A stretch of DNA of 64,000 bases from Begonia masoniana (taxonomy: Eukaryota > Streptophyta > Magnoliopsida > Cucurbitales > Begoniaceae), in NCBI GenBank assembly GCA_022432975.1, contig CM039509.1, positions 11,002,621 to 11,066,620 of the forward strand, read 5' to 3'. Position 1 is the stretch's first letter. Every line of letters starts with the position of its first letter. Made by a program: the position numbers and the translations under genes. Below the pieces are notes generated by a model, which saw nothing but the letters and a program-made list of their open reading frames with translations, searched no databases and was not told the DNA's origin. This document shows, in pieces, positions 8,951 through 21,600 of this stretch.

Positions 8951-11900
8951 GTCTTAGTTTCGCGTCCGTGAAGGTTGTTGGGTCCTCAATACACGTCGTT
9001 CTCATCACTTCACGTTAAGACCTTGAATGAGAAATGGATAACTTAGGTTCTAGCCACAAGTCATGTAACATTCAACCTCATTTGCTTGATACGTTCAACT
9101 CTTTTGGAACAAATCGATTGAAGTGAAATTTCTTATGCTTCATCAAGGCATTACTTAGCCTTAATTATGCATCCATGAAAGTTTTTTGGTCCTCAATCCA
9201 CGTCGTTTTCATCACTTCAAGTTAAAACCTTGAAAGGGAAATGGATAACTTAGGTTCTAACCACAAGTCATGTAACAATCAACCTCATTTGCTTGATACT
9301 TTAATTCTTTTGGAACAAATCGATTGAAGTGAAGTTTCTAATGCTTCATCAAGCGCATTACTAAGTCTTAGTTACGCGTCCATGAAGGTTGTTGGGTCCT
9401 CAATACACGTCGTTCTCATCACTTCAAGTTTAAACCTTGAAAGTGAAAATGATAACCTAGGTTCTAAACACAAGTCATGTAACACTCAACCTCATTTGCT
9501 TTATACGATCAACTATTTTGGAACAAATTGATTGAAGTAAAGTTTGTTATGCTTCATCAAGCCCATTACTAAGTCTTAGTTTCGCGTCCGTGAAGGTTGT
9601 TGGGTCCTCAATACACGTCGTTCTTATCACTTCAAGTTAAAATCTTGAATGTGAAATGGATAACTTAGGTTCTAACCACAAGTCATGTAACACTCAACCT
9701 CATTTGCTTGATTCGTTCAACTCTTTTGGAACAAATCGATTGAAGTGAAGTTTCTATTGCTTCATCAAGCGCATTACTAAGAGTTAATTACGCGTCCATC
9801 AAGGTTGTTGGGTCCTCAATACACGTTGTTCTCATCACTTCAAGTTAAAACCTTGAATGTGAAATGGATAACTTAGGTTCTAACCACAGGTCAAGTAACA
9901 CTCAACCTCATTTGCTTGATATGTTCAACTCTTTTGGAGCAAATCGATTGAAGTGAATTTTCTAATGCTTCATTAAGCGCATTAGTAAGTCTTAGTTGTT
10001 CGTCCATGAAGGTTGTTGGATCCTCAATACACATCGTTCACATCACTTCAAGTTAAAACCTTGAAAGTAAAATGGATAACATAGGTTCTAACAACAAGTC
10101 ATGTAACACTCAACCTCATTTGCTTGATACGTTCAACTCTTTAGGAACAAATCGATTGAAGTGAAAGATCTAATGCCTCTTCAAGCACATTACTAAGTCT
10201 TAGTTACGCGTCCATGTAGGTTGTTGGGGTCCTCAATACACGTCATTCTCATCACTTAAAGTTAAAAACCATAAATGTGAAATGGATATCTTAGGTTCTA
10301 ACCACAAGTCATGTAACACTCAACCTCATTGCTTGATACGTTCAACTTTTTGGAACAAATCGATTGAAGTGAAGCTTCTTATGCTTCATCAAGCGCATTA
10401 CTAAGTCTTAATTACGCGTCCATGAAGGTTGTTGGGTCCTCAATACACGTCGTTCTAATCACTTCAAGTCAAAACATTGAATGTGAAATGGATAACTTAG
10501 GTTCTAACCTCAAATCATGTAACACTCAACCTCATTTGCTTGATACGTTCAACTCTTTTAGAACAAATCGATTGAAGTGAAGTTTCTAAGGCTTCATCAA
10601 GCGCATTACTAAGTCTTAGTTTCGCGTCCATGAAAGTTGTTGGTTCCTCAATACACGTCGTTCTCATCACTTCAAGTTAACATCTTCAATGTGAAATCGA
10701 TAACTTATGTTCTAACCACAAGTCATGTAACACTCAACCTCATTTGCTTGATACGATCAGCCTTTTTGGAACAAATCGATTGAAGTGAAGTTTCTAATGC
10801 TTCATCAAGCGCATTACTAAGTCTTAGTTTCGCGTCCATGAAGGTTTTTGGGTCCTCAATACACGTCGTTCTCATCACTTCAAGTTAACATCTTGAATGT
10901 GAAATGGATAACTTAGGTTCTAACCACAAGTCATGTAACACTCAACCTCATTGGCTTGATACGATCAACTTTTTTGGAACAAATCGATTGAAGTGAATTT
11001 CTAATGCTTCATCAAGCGCACTACTAAGTCTTAGTTTCGGGTCCATGAAGGTTGTTGGGTTCTCAGTACACGTCGTTCTCATCACTTCAAGTTAAAACCT
11101 TGAATGTGAAACGGATAACTTTGGTTCTAACCACAAGTCATGTAAAACTCAACCTCATTTTCTTGATACGATTAACACTTTTGGAAAAAATCGATTGAAG
11201 TGAAGTTTCTTATGCTTCATCAAGCACATAAATAAGTCATAGTTACGCGTCCATAAAGGTTGTGAGGTCTTAAATACACGTCGTTCTCATCACTTCAAGT
11301 TAAAACCTTGAATGTGAAATGGATAACTTAGGTTCTAACCACAAGTCATGTAACACTAAACCTCATTTGCTTGATACGATCAACTCTTTTGGAACAAATC
11401 GTTTGAAGTGAAGTTTCTAATGCTTAATCAAGCACATTACTAAGTCTTAGTTTCGCGTCCATGAAGGTTGTTGGGTCTTCAATACAGGTCGTTCACAACA
11501 CCTCAAGTTAAAACCTTGAATGTGAAATGGATAACTTAGGTTCTAACCACAAGTCATGTACACTCAACCTCATTTGCTTAATACAATCAACTCTTTTGGA
11601 ACAAATCGATTGAAGTGAAGTTTCTTATGCTTCATCAACCGCATTAATAAGTTTAATTACGCGTCCATGAAGGTTGTTGGGTCCTCAATACACGTCGTTC
11701 TCATCACTTCAAGTTAAAACCTTGAATGTGAAATGGATAACTTAGGTTCTAACCACAATTCATGTAACACTCAACCTCATTTGCTTGATACGTTTAACTC
11801 TTTTGGAACAAATCGATTGAAGTGAACTTTCTAATGCTTCATTAAGCGCATTACTAAGTCTTAGTTACGCGTCCATGAAGGTTGTTGGGTCCTCAATACA

Positions 11901-14900
11901 CGTCGTTCTCATTTCTTCAAGTTTAAACTTTGAAAGTGAAATGGATAACTTAGGTTCTAACCACAAGTCATATAACACTCAACCTCATTTGCTTTATACG
12001 ATCAACTTTTTTGGATCAAATCGATTGAAGTAAAGTTTCTTATGCTTCATAAAGTACCTTACTCGGTCTGAGTTTCGCGTCCGTGAAGGTTGTTGGGTCC
12101 TCAATACACGTCATTCTCATCACTTCAGGTTAAAACCGTGAATGTGAAATGGATAACTTAGGTTCTAACCACAAGTCATGTAACACTCAACCTCATTTGC
12201 TTGATACGTTTAACTCTTTTGGAAAAAATTGATTAAATCGAAGGTTCTAATGCTTCATCAAGCGCATTACTGAGTCTTAGTTACACGTCCATGAAGGTTG
12301 TTGGGTCCTCAATACACGTCGTTCTCATCACTTCAAGATTAAACCTTGAATGTGAAATGGATAAATTAGGTTCCAACCACAAGTCATGTAACACTCAGCC
12401 TAATTTGCTTGATACGTTTAACTCTTTTGGAACAAATCGATTGAAGTGAAGTTTTTAATGCTTCATCAAGCGCATTACAAAGTCTTAGTTACGCATCCAT
12501 GAAGGTTGTTGGGTCCTTAATACACGACGTTCTCATCACTTCAAGTTAAAACCTTGAAAGGGAAATGGATAACTTAGGTTCTAACCATAAGTCATGTAAC
12601 ACTCAACCTCATTTGCTTGATACGTTAAACACTTTTGGAACAAATAGATTGAATTGAAGTTTCTAGTGCTTCATCAAGCGCATTACTTAGTCTTAGTTAC
12701 GCGTCCATGAAAGTTGTTCGGTCTTCAATACACGTCGTTCTCATCACTTCAAGTTAAAACCTTGAATGTGAAATGGATAACTTAGGTTCTAACCACAAGT
12801 CATGTAACACTCAAACTCATTTGCTTGATACGTTCAACTCTTTTGTAACAAGTCGATTGAAGTGAAGTTTCTAATGCTTCATCAAGCGCATTACTAAGTC
12901 TTCTTTACGCGTCCATGAAGGTTGTTGGATCCTCCATATACGTCGTTCTCATCACTTCAAGATTAAACCTTGAAAGTGAAATGGATAACTTAGGTTTTCA
13001 CCACAATTCATGTAACACTCAACCTCATTTGCTTGATACGTTTAACTCTTTTGGAACAAATCGATTAAACTGAAGTTTCTAATGCTTCATCAAGCGCATT
13101 ACTAAGTCTTAGTTACGCGTCTATGAAAGTTGTTGGGTCCTCAATACACGTCGTTCTCATCACTTCAGGTTAAAACCGTGAATGTGAAATGGATAACTTA
13201 GGTTCTAACCACAAGTCATGTAACACTCAACCTCATTTGCTTGATACGTTTAACTCTTTTGGAAAAAATTGATTAAATCGAAGGTTCTAATGCTTCATCA
13301 AGCGCATTACTAAGTCTTAGTTACGCGTCCATGAAGGTTGTTGGGTCCTCAATACACGTCGTTCTCATCACTTCAAGATTAAACCTTGAATGTGAAATGG
13401 ATAACTTAGGTTCTAGCCACAAGTCATGTAACACTCAACCTCATTTGCTTGATACGTTCAACTCTATTGGAACAAATCGATTGAAGTGAAGTTTCTTATG
13501 CTTCATCAAGTGCATTACTTAACCTTAATTACGCATCCAAGAAAGTTTTTTGGTCCTCAATACACGTCGTTCTCATCACTTCAAGTTAAAACCTTGAAAG
13601 GGAAATGGATAACTTAAATTCTAACCACAAGTCATGTAACACTCAACCTCATTTTCTTTATACGATCAACTATTTTGAAACAAATTGATTGAAGTAAAGT
13701 TTGTTCTGCTTCATCAAGCCCATTACTAAGTCTTAGTTTCGCGTCCGTGAAGGTTGTTGGGTCCTCAATACACGTCGTTCTTATCACTTCAAGTTAAAAC
13801 CTTGAATGTCAAATGGATAACTCAAGTTCTAACCACAAGTCATGTAACACTCAACCTCATTTGCTTGATATGATCAACTCTTTTGGAACAAATCGATTGA
13901 AGTGAAGTTTCTTATGCTTCATCAAGCGCATTAATAAGTCTTAGTTATGCCTCCATGAAGGTTGTTGCGTCCTCAATACACGTCGTTTTCATCACTTTAA
14001 GTTAAAACCTTTAAACTGAAATAGATAACTTAGGTTCTAACCACATGTCATTTAACACTCAACCTCATTTGCTTGATACGTTTAACTCTTTTGGAACAAA
14101 TCTATTAAAGTGAAGTTTTTATTACTTCATCAAGCGCATTACTAAGTCTTAGTTACGTGTCCATGAAGGTTGTTGGGTCCTCAATACACGTCGTTCTTAT
14201 CACTTGATGTTAAAACCTTGAATGTGAAATGGATAACTTAGGTTCTAACTACAAGTAATGTAACACTAAACCTCATTTTCTTGAAACGATCAACTCTTTT
14301 GGAAGAAATCGATTGAAGTGAAGTTTCTAATGCTTCTTCAAGCGCATTACTAAGTCTTAGTTACGCGTCTATGAAGGTTGTTGGGTCCTCAATACACATC
14401 GTTCTCATCACTTCAAGTTAAAACCTTGAATGTAAAATGGATAACTTAGGTTCTAACCACAAGTCATGTATCACTCAACCTCATTTGCTTAATACGATTA
14501 ACTATTTTGGAACAAATCGATTGAAGTGAAGTTTCTTATGCTTCATCAAGGGCATTATAAGTTTTAATTACGCGTCCACGAAGGTTGTTGGGTCCTCAAT
14601 ACACGTCATTCTATCACTTCAAGTTAAAACCTTGAATGTAAAATTGATAACTTAGGTTCTATCCACAAGTCATGTAACACTCAACCTCATTTGCTTGATA
14701 CGATCAACTCTTTTGGAACAAATCGATTGAAGTGAAGTTTCTTATGCTTTATCAAGCGCATTAATAAGTTTTAATTACGCGTCCATGAAGGTTGTTGGGT
14801 CCTCAATACACCTCATTCACATCCCTTCATGTTAAAGCACATTACTAAGTCTTAGTTTCGCGTCCATGAAGGTTGTTGGGTCCTCAATACACGTCGTTCT

Positions 14901-15299
14901 TATCACTTCAAGTTAAAACCTTGAAGGTTAAATGGATAACTTAGATTTTAACCACAAGTCATGTAACACTCAACCTCATTTGCTTGATACGTTCAACTCT
15001 TTTCGAACAAATCGATTGAAGTGAAGTTTCTTATGCTTCATCTAGCGCATTACTAAGTCTTAGTTACGCGTCCATGAAGTTGTTGGGTTCTCATACACGT
15101 CGTTCTCAGTCACTTCAAGTTAAAACCTTGCATGTGAATAATGGATAACTTAAGTTTCTAAACCACAATTCGTGTATTCACTCATACCTCAATATTGCTT
15201 GATACGATCAACTTCTTTTGGAATAAATCGATTGAAGTGACCGTTTCTATTGGCTTCATAAAGCGCTTACTAATGCTTAGTTGACGCACCATGAAGGTT

Positions 15300-18200
15300 G
15301 TTGGGTCCTCAATAACGTCGTCTTCACTGCACGTTAAGACATGAATGAGAACTGGATTAACTTAGGTTCTAGCCAACAGTCATGAACATTCAAAACATCA
15401 TTGATTGAATACGTTCAACTCTTGTGGAACAATCGATGAAGTGAAATTTCTTCTGCTCATCAAGGCATTACTTAGCCTTAATATGATCCTGAAAGTTTTT
15501 GTCCTCAATCCACGTGTTTCATCACTTCAAGTTAAAACATTGAAAGGGAAATGGATATAATTAGGTTCTAACCACAGTCATGTAAACAATCAACCTCATT
15601 TGCTTGATACTTAATTCTTTGGAACAAAGCGATGAAGTGAAGTTTTCTAAGTTTCACAAGCGCATACAAGTTTAGTTACCGTCCATGAAGGTTGTTGGGT
15701 CTCAAGACACGTTCGTTATCATCCACTTCAAGTTTAAACTTGAAAGTGAAAATTAACCTAGGTCACAAAACAAGTCATGTAAACAATCAACCTCAATTTG
15801 ATTTATACGATCACCTATTTGAACCAAATGATTGAAGGTAAAGTTTGTATGCTTCATCAAGCCATTATAAGCTTAGTTCGCGTTCCGTGGAAAGGTTGGT
15901 GGGTCCTCAATACACGTCGTTTTCTTTTTATTTTTCCACTTTTCAAGTTAATAATCTTGAATGTTGAAAAATGGATAACTTAGGTTTATAACCACAAGCC
16001 AACGTCAAGGAACCACTCAACCTCATTTGCTTGATTCGTCAACTTTTGGACAAATCGTGATTGAAGTGAAGTTTCTAATGCTTCATCAAGCGCATTACTA
16101 GTCTTATTACGCATCACATGAAGGTTGTTGGGTCCTCAATACACGTCGTTCATCACGTCACTTCAAGTTAAAACCTTGAATGTGAAATGGATAACTTGTC
16201 TTCTAACCACAAGTCATGTATCACTCATCCTCATTTGCTTGATACGATCAACTCTTTTGGAACAAATCGATTGAAGTGAAGTTTCTAATGCTTCATCAAG
16301 CGCATTACTATACTTACGCATCCATGAAGGTTGTTGGGTCCTCAATACACGTCGTTCTCATCACTTCAAGTTAAAACCATTGAATGTGAAATGGATAACT
16401 TATGTATCTAACCACAAGTCATGTATACACTCAACCTCATTTGCTTGATAACGATCAACATCTTTTGGAGACAAATCGATTGAAGTGAAGTTTCTAATTG
16501 CTTCATCAGCGCATTACTAAGTCTTAGTTACGCGTCCATGAAGGTTGTTGGGTCCTCAATACACGTCCGTTCTCATCACTTAAGTTAAAACCTTGAATGT
16601 GAAATGGATAACTTAGGTTCTAACCACAAGTCATGTAACACTCAACCTCATTTGCTTGATACGATCACTCTTTTGGAACAAATCGATTGAAGTGAAGTTT
16701 CGTATGCTTCATCAAGCGCATTACTAAGTCTTAATTACGCGTCCATGAAGGTTGTTGGGTCCCTCAATACACGTCGTTCTCATCACTTCAAGTTAAAACC
16801 TTGAATGTGAAATGGATAACTTAGGTTCTAACCACAAGTCATGTAACACTCAACCTCATTTGCTTGATACGATCAACTCTTTTGGAACAAATCGATTGAA
16901 GTGAAGTTTCTAATGCTTCATCAAGCGCATTACTAAGTCTTAGTTACGCGTCTATGAAGGTTGTTGGGTCCTCAATACACGTCGTTCTCATCACTTCAAG
17001 TTAAAACCTTGAATGTGAAATGGATAACTTAGGTTCTAACCACAAGTCATGTAACACTCAACCTCATTTGCTTGATACGATACAGCCGTTTTGGAACATA
17101 ATCGATGAAGGAAGTTTCTAATGCTTCATCAAGGCGCAATTACTAAGTCGAGTTTCGCGTCCATGAAGGTTTTGGGTCCTCAATACACGTCGCTTCTCAT
17201 CACTTCAAGTAACATCCTTGAATGTGAAATGGATACACTGAGGTTCTAACCAAGTCATGTAAACACACTCAACTCATGGCTTGATACTATCAACTTTTTG
17301 GCAACAAATCGATTGAAGTGAATTTCTAATTGCTCATCAGCGCAACTACTAAGTCTTAGGTTTAGGGTCCATGAGGTGTTGTTCTAAGTAACACGTCGTT
17401 CTCATCACTTCAAGTTAAAACCTTGACTGTGAAACGGATACTTTGGTTCTAACCACAAGTCATGTAAAAACTCAACCTCATTTTCTGAAACGATGAAAAC
17501 TTTGGAAAAAATCTTGATTTGTAAGTGAAGTTTTTATGACTTCATCAAGCACATAAATAAGTCTAGTTACGCGTCCATAAAGATTGTGAGGCGTAAATCA
17601 CACGCGTCTCATCACTTCAAGTTAAACCTGGAATGTGAATGGTAACTTAGGTTCTCACCACAAGTCTGTAACACTAAACCTCATTTGCTGATACGGATCA
17701 AATCTTTTGGAACAAATCGTTGGAAATGAGTTTCTAATGCTTAATCAAGCACATTACTAAGTTTAGTTTGCGTCCATGAAGGTTGTTGGGTCTTCAATAC
17801 AGTCGTTCACAACACCTACAGTTAAAACCTTGAATGTGAAATGGCTAACCTTCCTTTTCAGGTTCTAACACAAGCATGTACACTCAACTAATTTGCTTAA
17901 ACAAATCAACTCTTTTGGAAAAAAATCGATTGAAGTGAAGTTTCTTATGCTAATCAACCGCATTAATAAGTTTTAATTACGGTCCATGAGGTGTTGGGTC
18001 CTAATCTACACGTGTTCTTCAATCCACTCTCTCTTCAGAAAGTTGTTAAAACCTTGAAGGTGGAAATGGAAAATTTAGGTCTCTAAAACTCACAATGTAA
18101 GTAACACTCAACCTCATGCTGATAAGTTTAACTCTTTTGGAACCCAATCGATTTGAAGGAACATTCTAATGCTTCATTACAGCGCATTACTAAGTACTTG

Positions 18201-18650
18201 AAGTTACGCGTCCATGAAGGTTGTTGGGTCCTCAATAAACGCGTTCTCATTTATTCAAGTTTAACTTGAAAGTGATAATGGATAACTTAGGTTCTAACCA
18301 CAGTCATATAACACACTCACACCTCATTGCATTTTTACGATCAAACTTGTTTGTAGATCAAATCGAATTGAAGGTAAAGTTTCTTATGCTCATAAAGTAC
18401 CTTAACTCGGTCTGAGTTTCGCGGTCCGGTGAAGGTTTTGTTGGTGTCATCATACCGTCATCTCCTCACTCAGGTTAAAACCGTGAATGTGAAATGGATA
18501 ACTTAGGTTCAACACACGTCATGTAACAATCAACCTCATTTGCTTGTACGTTTACTCTTTTGGAAAAACATGATTTAAATCGAAGGTTCTAATGCTCATC
18601 AAGGCATTACTGAGTCTTAGTTACACGTCCATGAGGTTGTTGGGTCCCAA
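15300..18650 (+). repeat. Indel-rich duplicate of the left satellite block
   Basis: Private variants of 8985-12300 recur here in the same order, about 6.3 kb downstream. Examples are CACGTTAAGAC with TCTAGCC (9003 and 15320), AGCACATAAATAAG (11221 and 17547), the CAACACCTC run (11495 and 17810) and TAAAGTACCTT with CGGTCTGAG (12050 and 18380). The copy carries many single-base insertions and deletions that the source lacks. Either it is a real segmental duplication that decayed, or it is a poorly polished assembly duplicate. Confidence 0.7.
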
Positions 18651-21600
18651 TTACACGTCGTTCTCATCACTTCAAGTTAAAACCTTGAATGTGAAATGGA
18701 TAACTTAGGTTCTAACCACAAGTCATGTAACACTCAACCTCATTTGCTTGATACGTTTAACTCTTTTGGAACAAATCGATTGAAGTGAAGTTTCTAATGC
18801 TTCATCAAGCGCATTACTAAGTCTTAGTTACGCGTCCATGAAAGTTGTTGGGTCCTCAATACACGTCGTTCTCATCACTTCAAGTTAAAACCTTGAAAGG
18901 GAAATGGATAACTTAGGTTCTAACCATAAGTCATGTAACACTCAACCTCATTTGCTTGATACGTTTAACTCTTTTGGAACAAATCGATTGAAGTGAAGTT
19001 TCTAATGCTTCATCAAGCGCATTACTAAGTCTTAGTTACGCGTCCATGAAGGTTGTTGGGTCCTCAATACACGTCGTTCTCATCACTTCAAGTTAAAACC
19101 TTGAATGTGAAATGGATAACTTAGGTTCTAACCACAAGTCATGTAACACTCAACCTCATTTGCTTGATACGTTCAACTCTTTTGGAACAAATCGATTGAA
19201 GTGAAGTTTCTAATGCTTCATCAAGCGCATTACTAAGTCTTAGTTACGCGTCCATGAAGGTTGTTGGGTCCTCAATACACGTCGTTCTCATCACTTCAAG
19301 TTAAAACCTTGAATGTGAAATGGATAACTTAGGTTCTAACCACAAGTCATGTAACACTCAACCTCATTTGCTTGATACGTTCAACTCTTTTGGAACAAAT
19401 CGATTGAAGTGAAGTTTCTAATGCTTCATCAAGCGCATTACTAAGTCTTAGTTACGCGTCCATGAAGGTTGTTGGGTCCTCAATACACGTCGTTCTCATC
19501 ACTTCAAGTTAAAACCTTGAATGTGAAATGGATAACTTAGGTTCTAACCACAAGTCATGTAACACTCAACCTCATTTGCTTGATACGTTTAACTCTTTTG
19601 GAACAAATCGATTGAAGTGAAGTTTCTAATGCTTCATCAAGCGCATTACTAAGTCTTAGTTACGCGTCCATGAAGGTTGTTGGGTCCTCAATACACGTCG
19701 TTCTCATCACTTCAAGTTAAAACCTTGAATGTGAAATGGATAACTTAGGTTCTAACCACAAGTCATGTAACACTCAACCTCATTTGCTTGATACGTTCAA
19801 CTCTTTTGGAACAAATCGATTGAAGTGAAGTTTCTTATGCTTCATCAAGCGCATTACTAAGTCTTAGTTACGCGTCCAAGAAGGTTGTTGGGTTCTCAAT
19901 ACACGTCGTTCTCATCACTTCAAGTTAAAACCTTGAAAGGGAAATGGATAACTTAGGTTCTAACCACAAGTCATGTAACACTCAACCTCATTTGCTTGAT
20001 ACGTTCAACTCTTTTGGAACAAAATGATTGAAGTGAAGTTTCTTATGCTTCATCAAGCGCATTACTAAGTCTTAGTTTAGCGTCCAGTGAAGGTTGTTGG
20101 GTCCTCAATACACGTCGTTCTCATCACTTCAAGTTAACACCTTGAAATGTGAAATGGATAACTTAGGTTCTAACCACAAGTCATGTAACACTCAACCTCA
20201 TTTGCTTGATACGTTCAACTCTTTTGGAACAAATCGATTGAAGTGAAGTTTCTTATGCTTCATCAAGCGCATTACTAAGTCTTAGTTACGCGTCCATGAA
20301 GGTTGTTGGGTCCTCAATACACGTCGTTCTCATCACTTCAAGTTAAAACTTGAAAGGTGAAATGGATAACTTAGGTTCTAACCACAAGTCATGTAACACT
20401 CAACCTCATTTGCTTGATACGTTCAACTCTTTTGGAACAAATCGATTGAAGTGAAGTTTCTAATGCTTCACCAAGCGCATTACTAAGTCTAGTTTAGGTC
20501 CATGAAGGTTGTTGGGTCCTCATACACGTCGTTCTCATCACTTCAAGTTAAAACCTGAAGTGAAATGGATAACTTAGGTTCTAACCACAAGTCATGTAAC
20601 ACTCAACCTCATTTGCTTGATACGTTCAACTCTTTTGAACAAATCGATTGAAGTGAAGTTTCTAATGCTTCATCAAGCGCATTACTAAGTCTTAGTTATG
20701 CGTCCATGAAGGTTGTTGGTCCTCAATACACGTCGTTCTCATCACTTCAAGTTTAAAACCTTAAAGTGAAATGGATCACATTAGGTTCTAACCACAAGTC
20801 ATGTAACACTCAACCTCATTTGCTTGATACGTTAACTCTTTGAGAACAAATCGATTGAAGTGAAGTTCTTATGCTTCATCAAGCGCATTACTAAGTCTTA
20901 GTTAGGCTCCAGAAGGTTGTTGGGTCCTCAATACACGTCGTTCTCATCACTTCAAGTTAAAACTTGAATGTGAAATGGATAACTTAGGTTCTAACCACAA
21001 GTCATGTAACACTCAACCCTCATTTGCTTGATACGATCAACTATTTTGGAACAAATCGATTGAAGTGAAGTTTCTAATGCTTCATCAAGCGCATTACTAA
21101 GTCTTAGTTTTGCATCCCTGAAGGTTGTTGGGTACTCAATACACGTCGTTCTCATCACTTCAAGTTAAAACCCTGAATGTGAAATGGATAACTTAGGTTC
21201 TAACCACAAGTAATGTAACACTCAACCTCATTTGCTTGATACGTTCAACTCTTTTGGAACAAATCGATTGAAGTGAAGTTCTTATGCTTCATCAAGCGCA
21301 TTACTAAGTCTTAGTTACGCGTCCATGAAGGTTGTTGGGTCCTCAATACACGTCGTTCTCATCACTTCAAGTTAAAACCTTGAATGTGAATGGATAACTT
21401 AGGTTCTAACCACAAGTCATGTAACACTCAACCTCATTTGCTTGATACGATCAACTCTTTTGGAACAATCGATTGAAGTGAAGTTTCTAATGCTTCATCA
21501 AGCGCATTACTAAGTCTTAGTTACGCGTCCATGAAGGTTGTTGGGTCCTCAATACACGTCGTTCATCACTTCAAGTTAAACCTTGAATGGAAATGCATAA

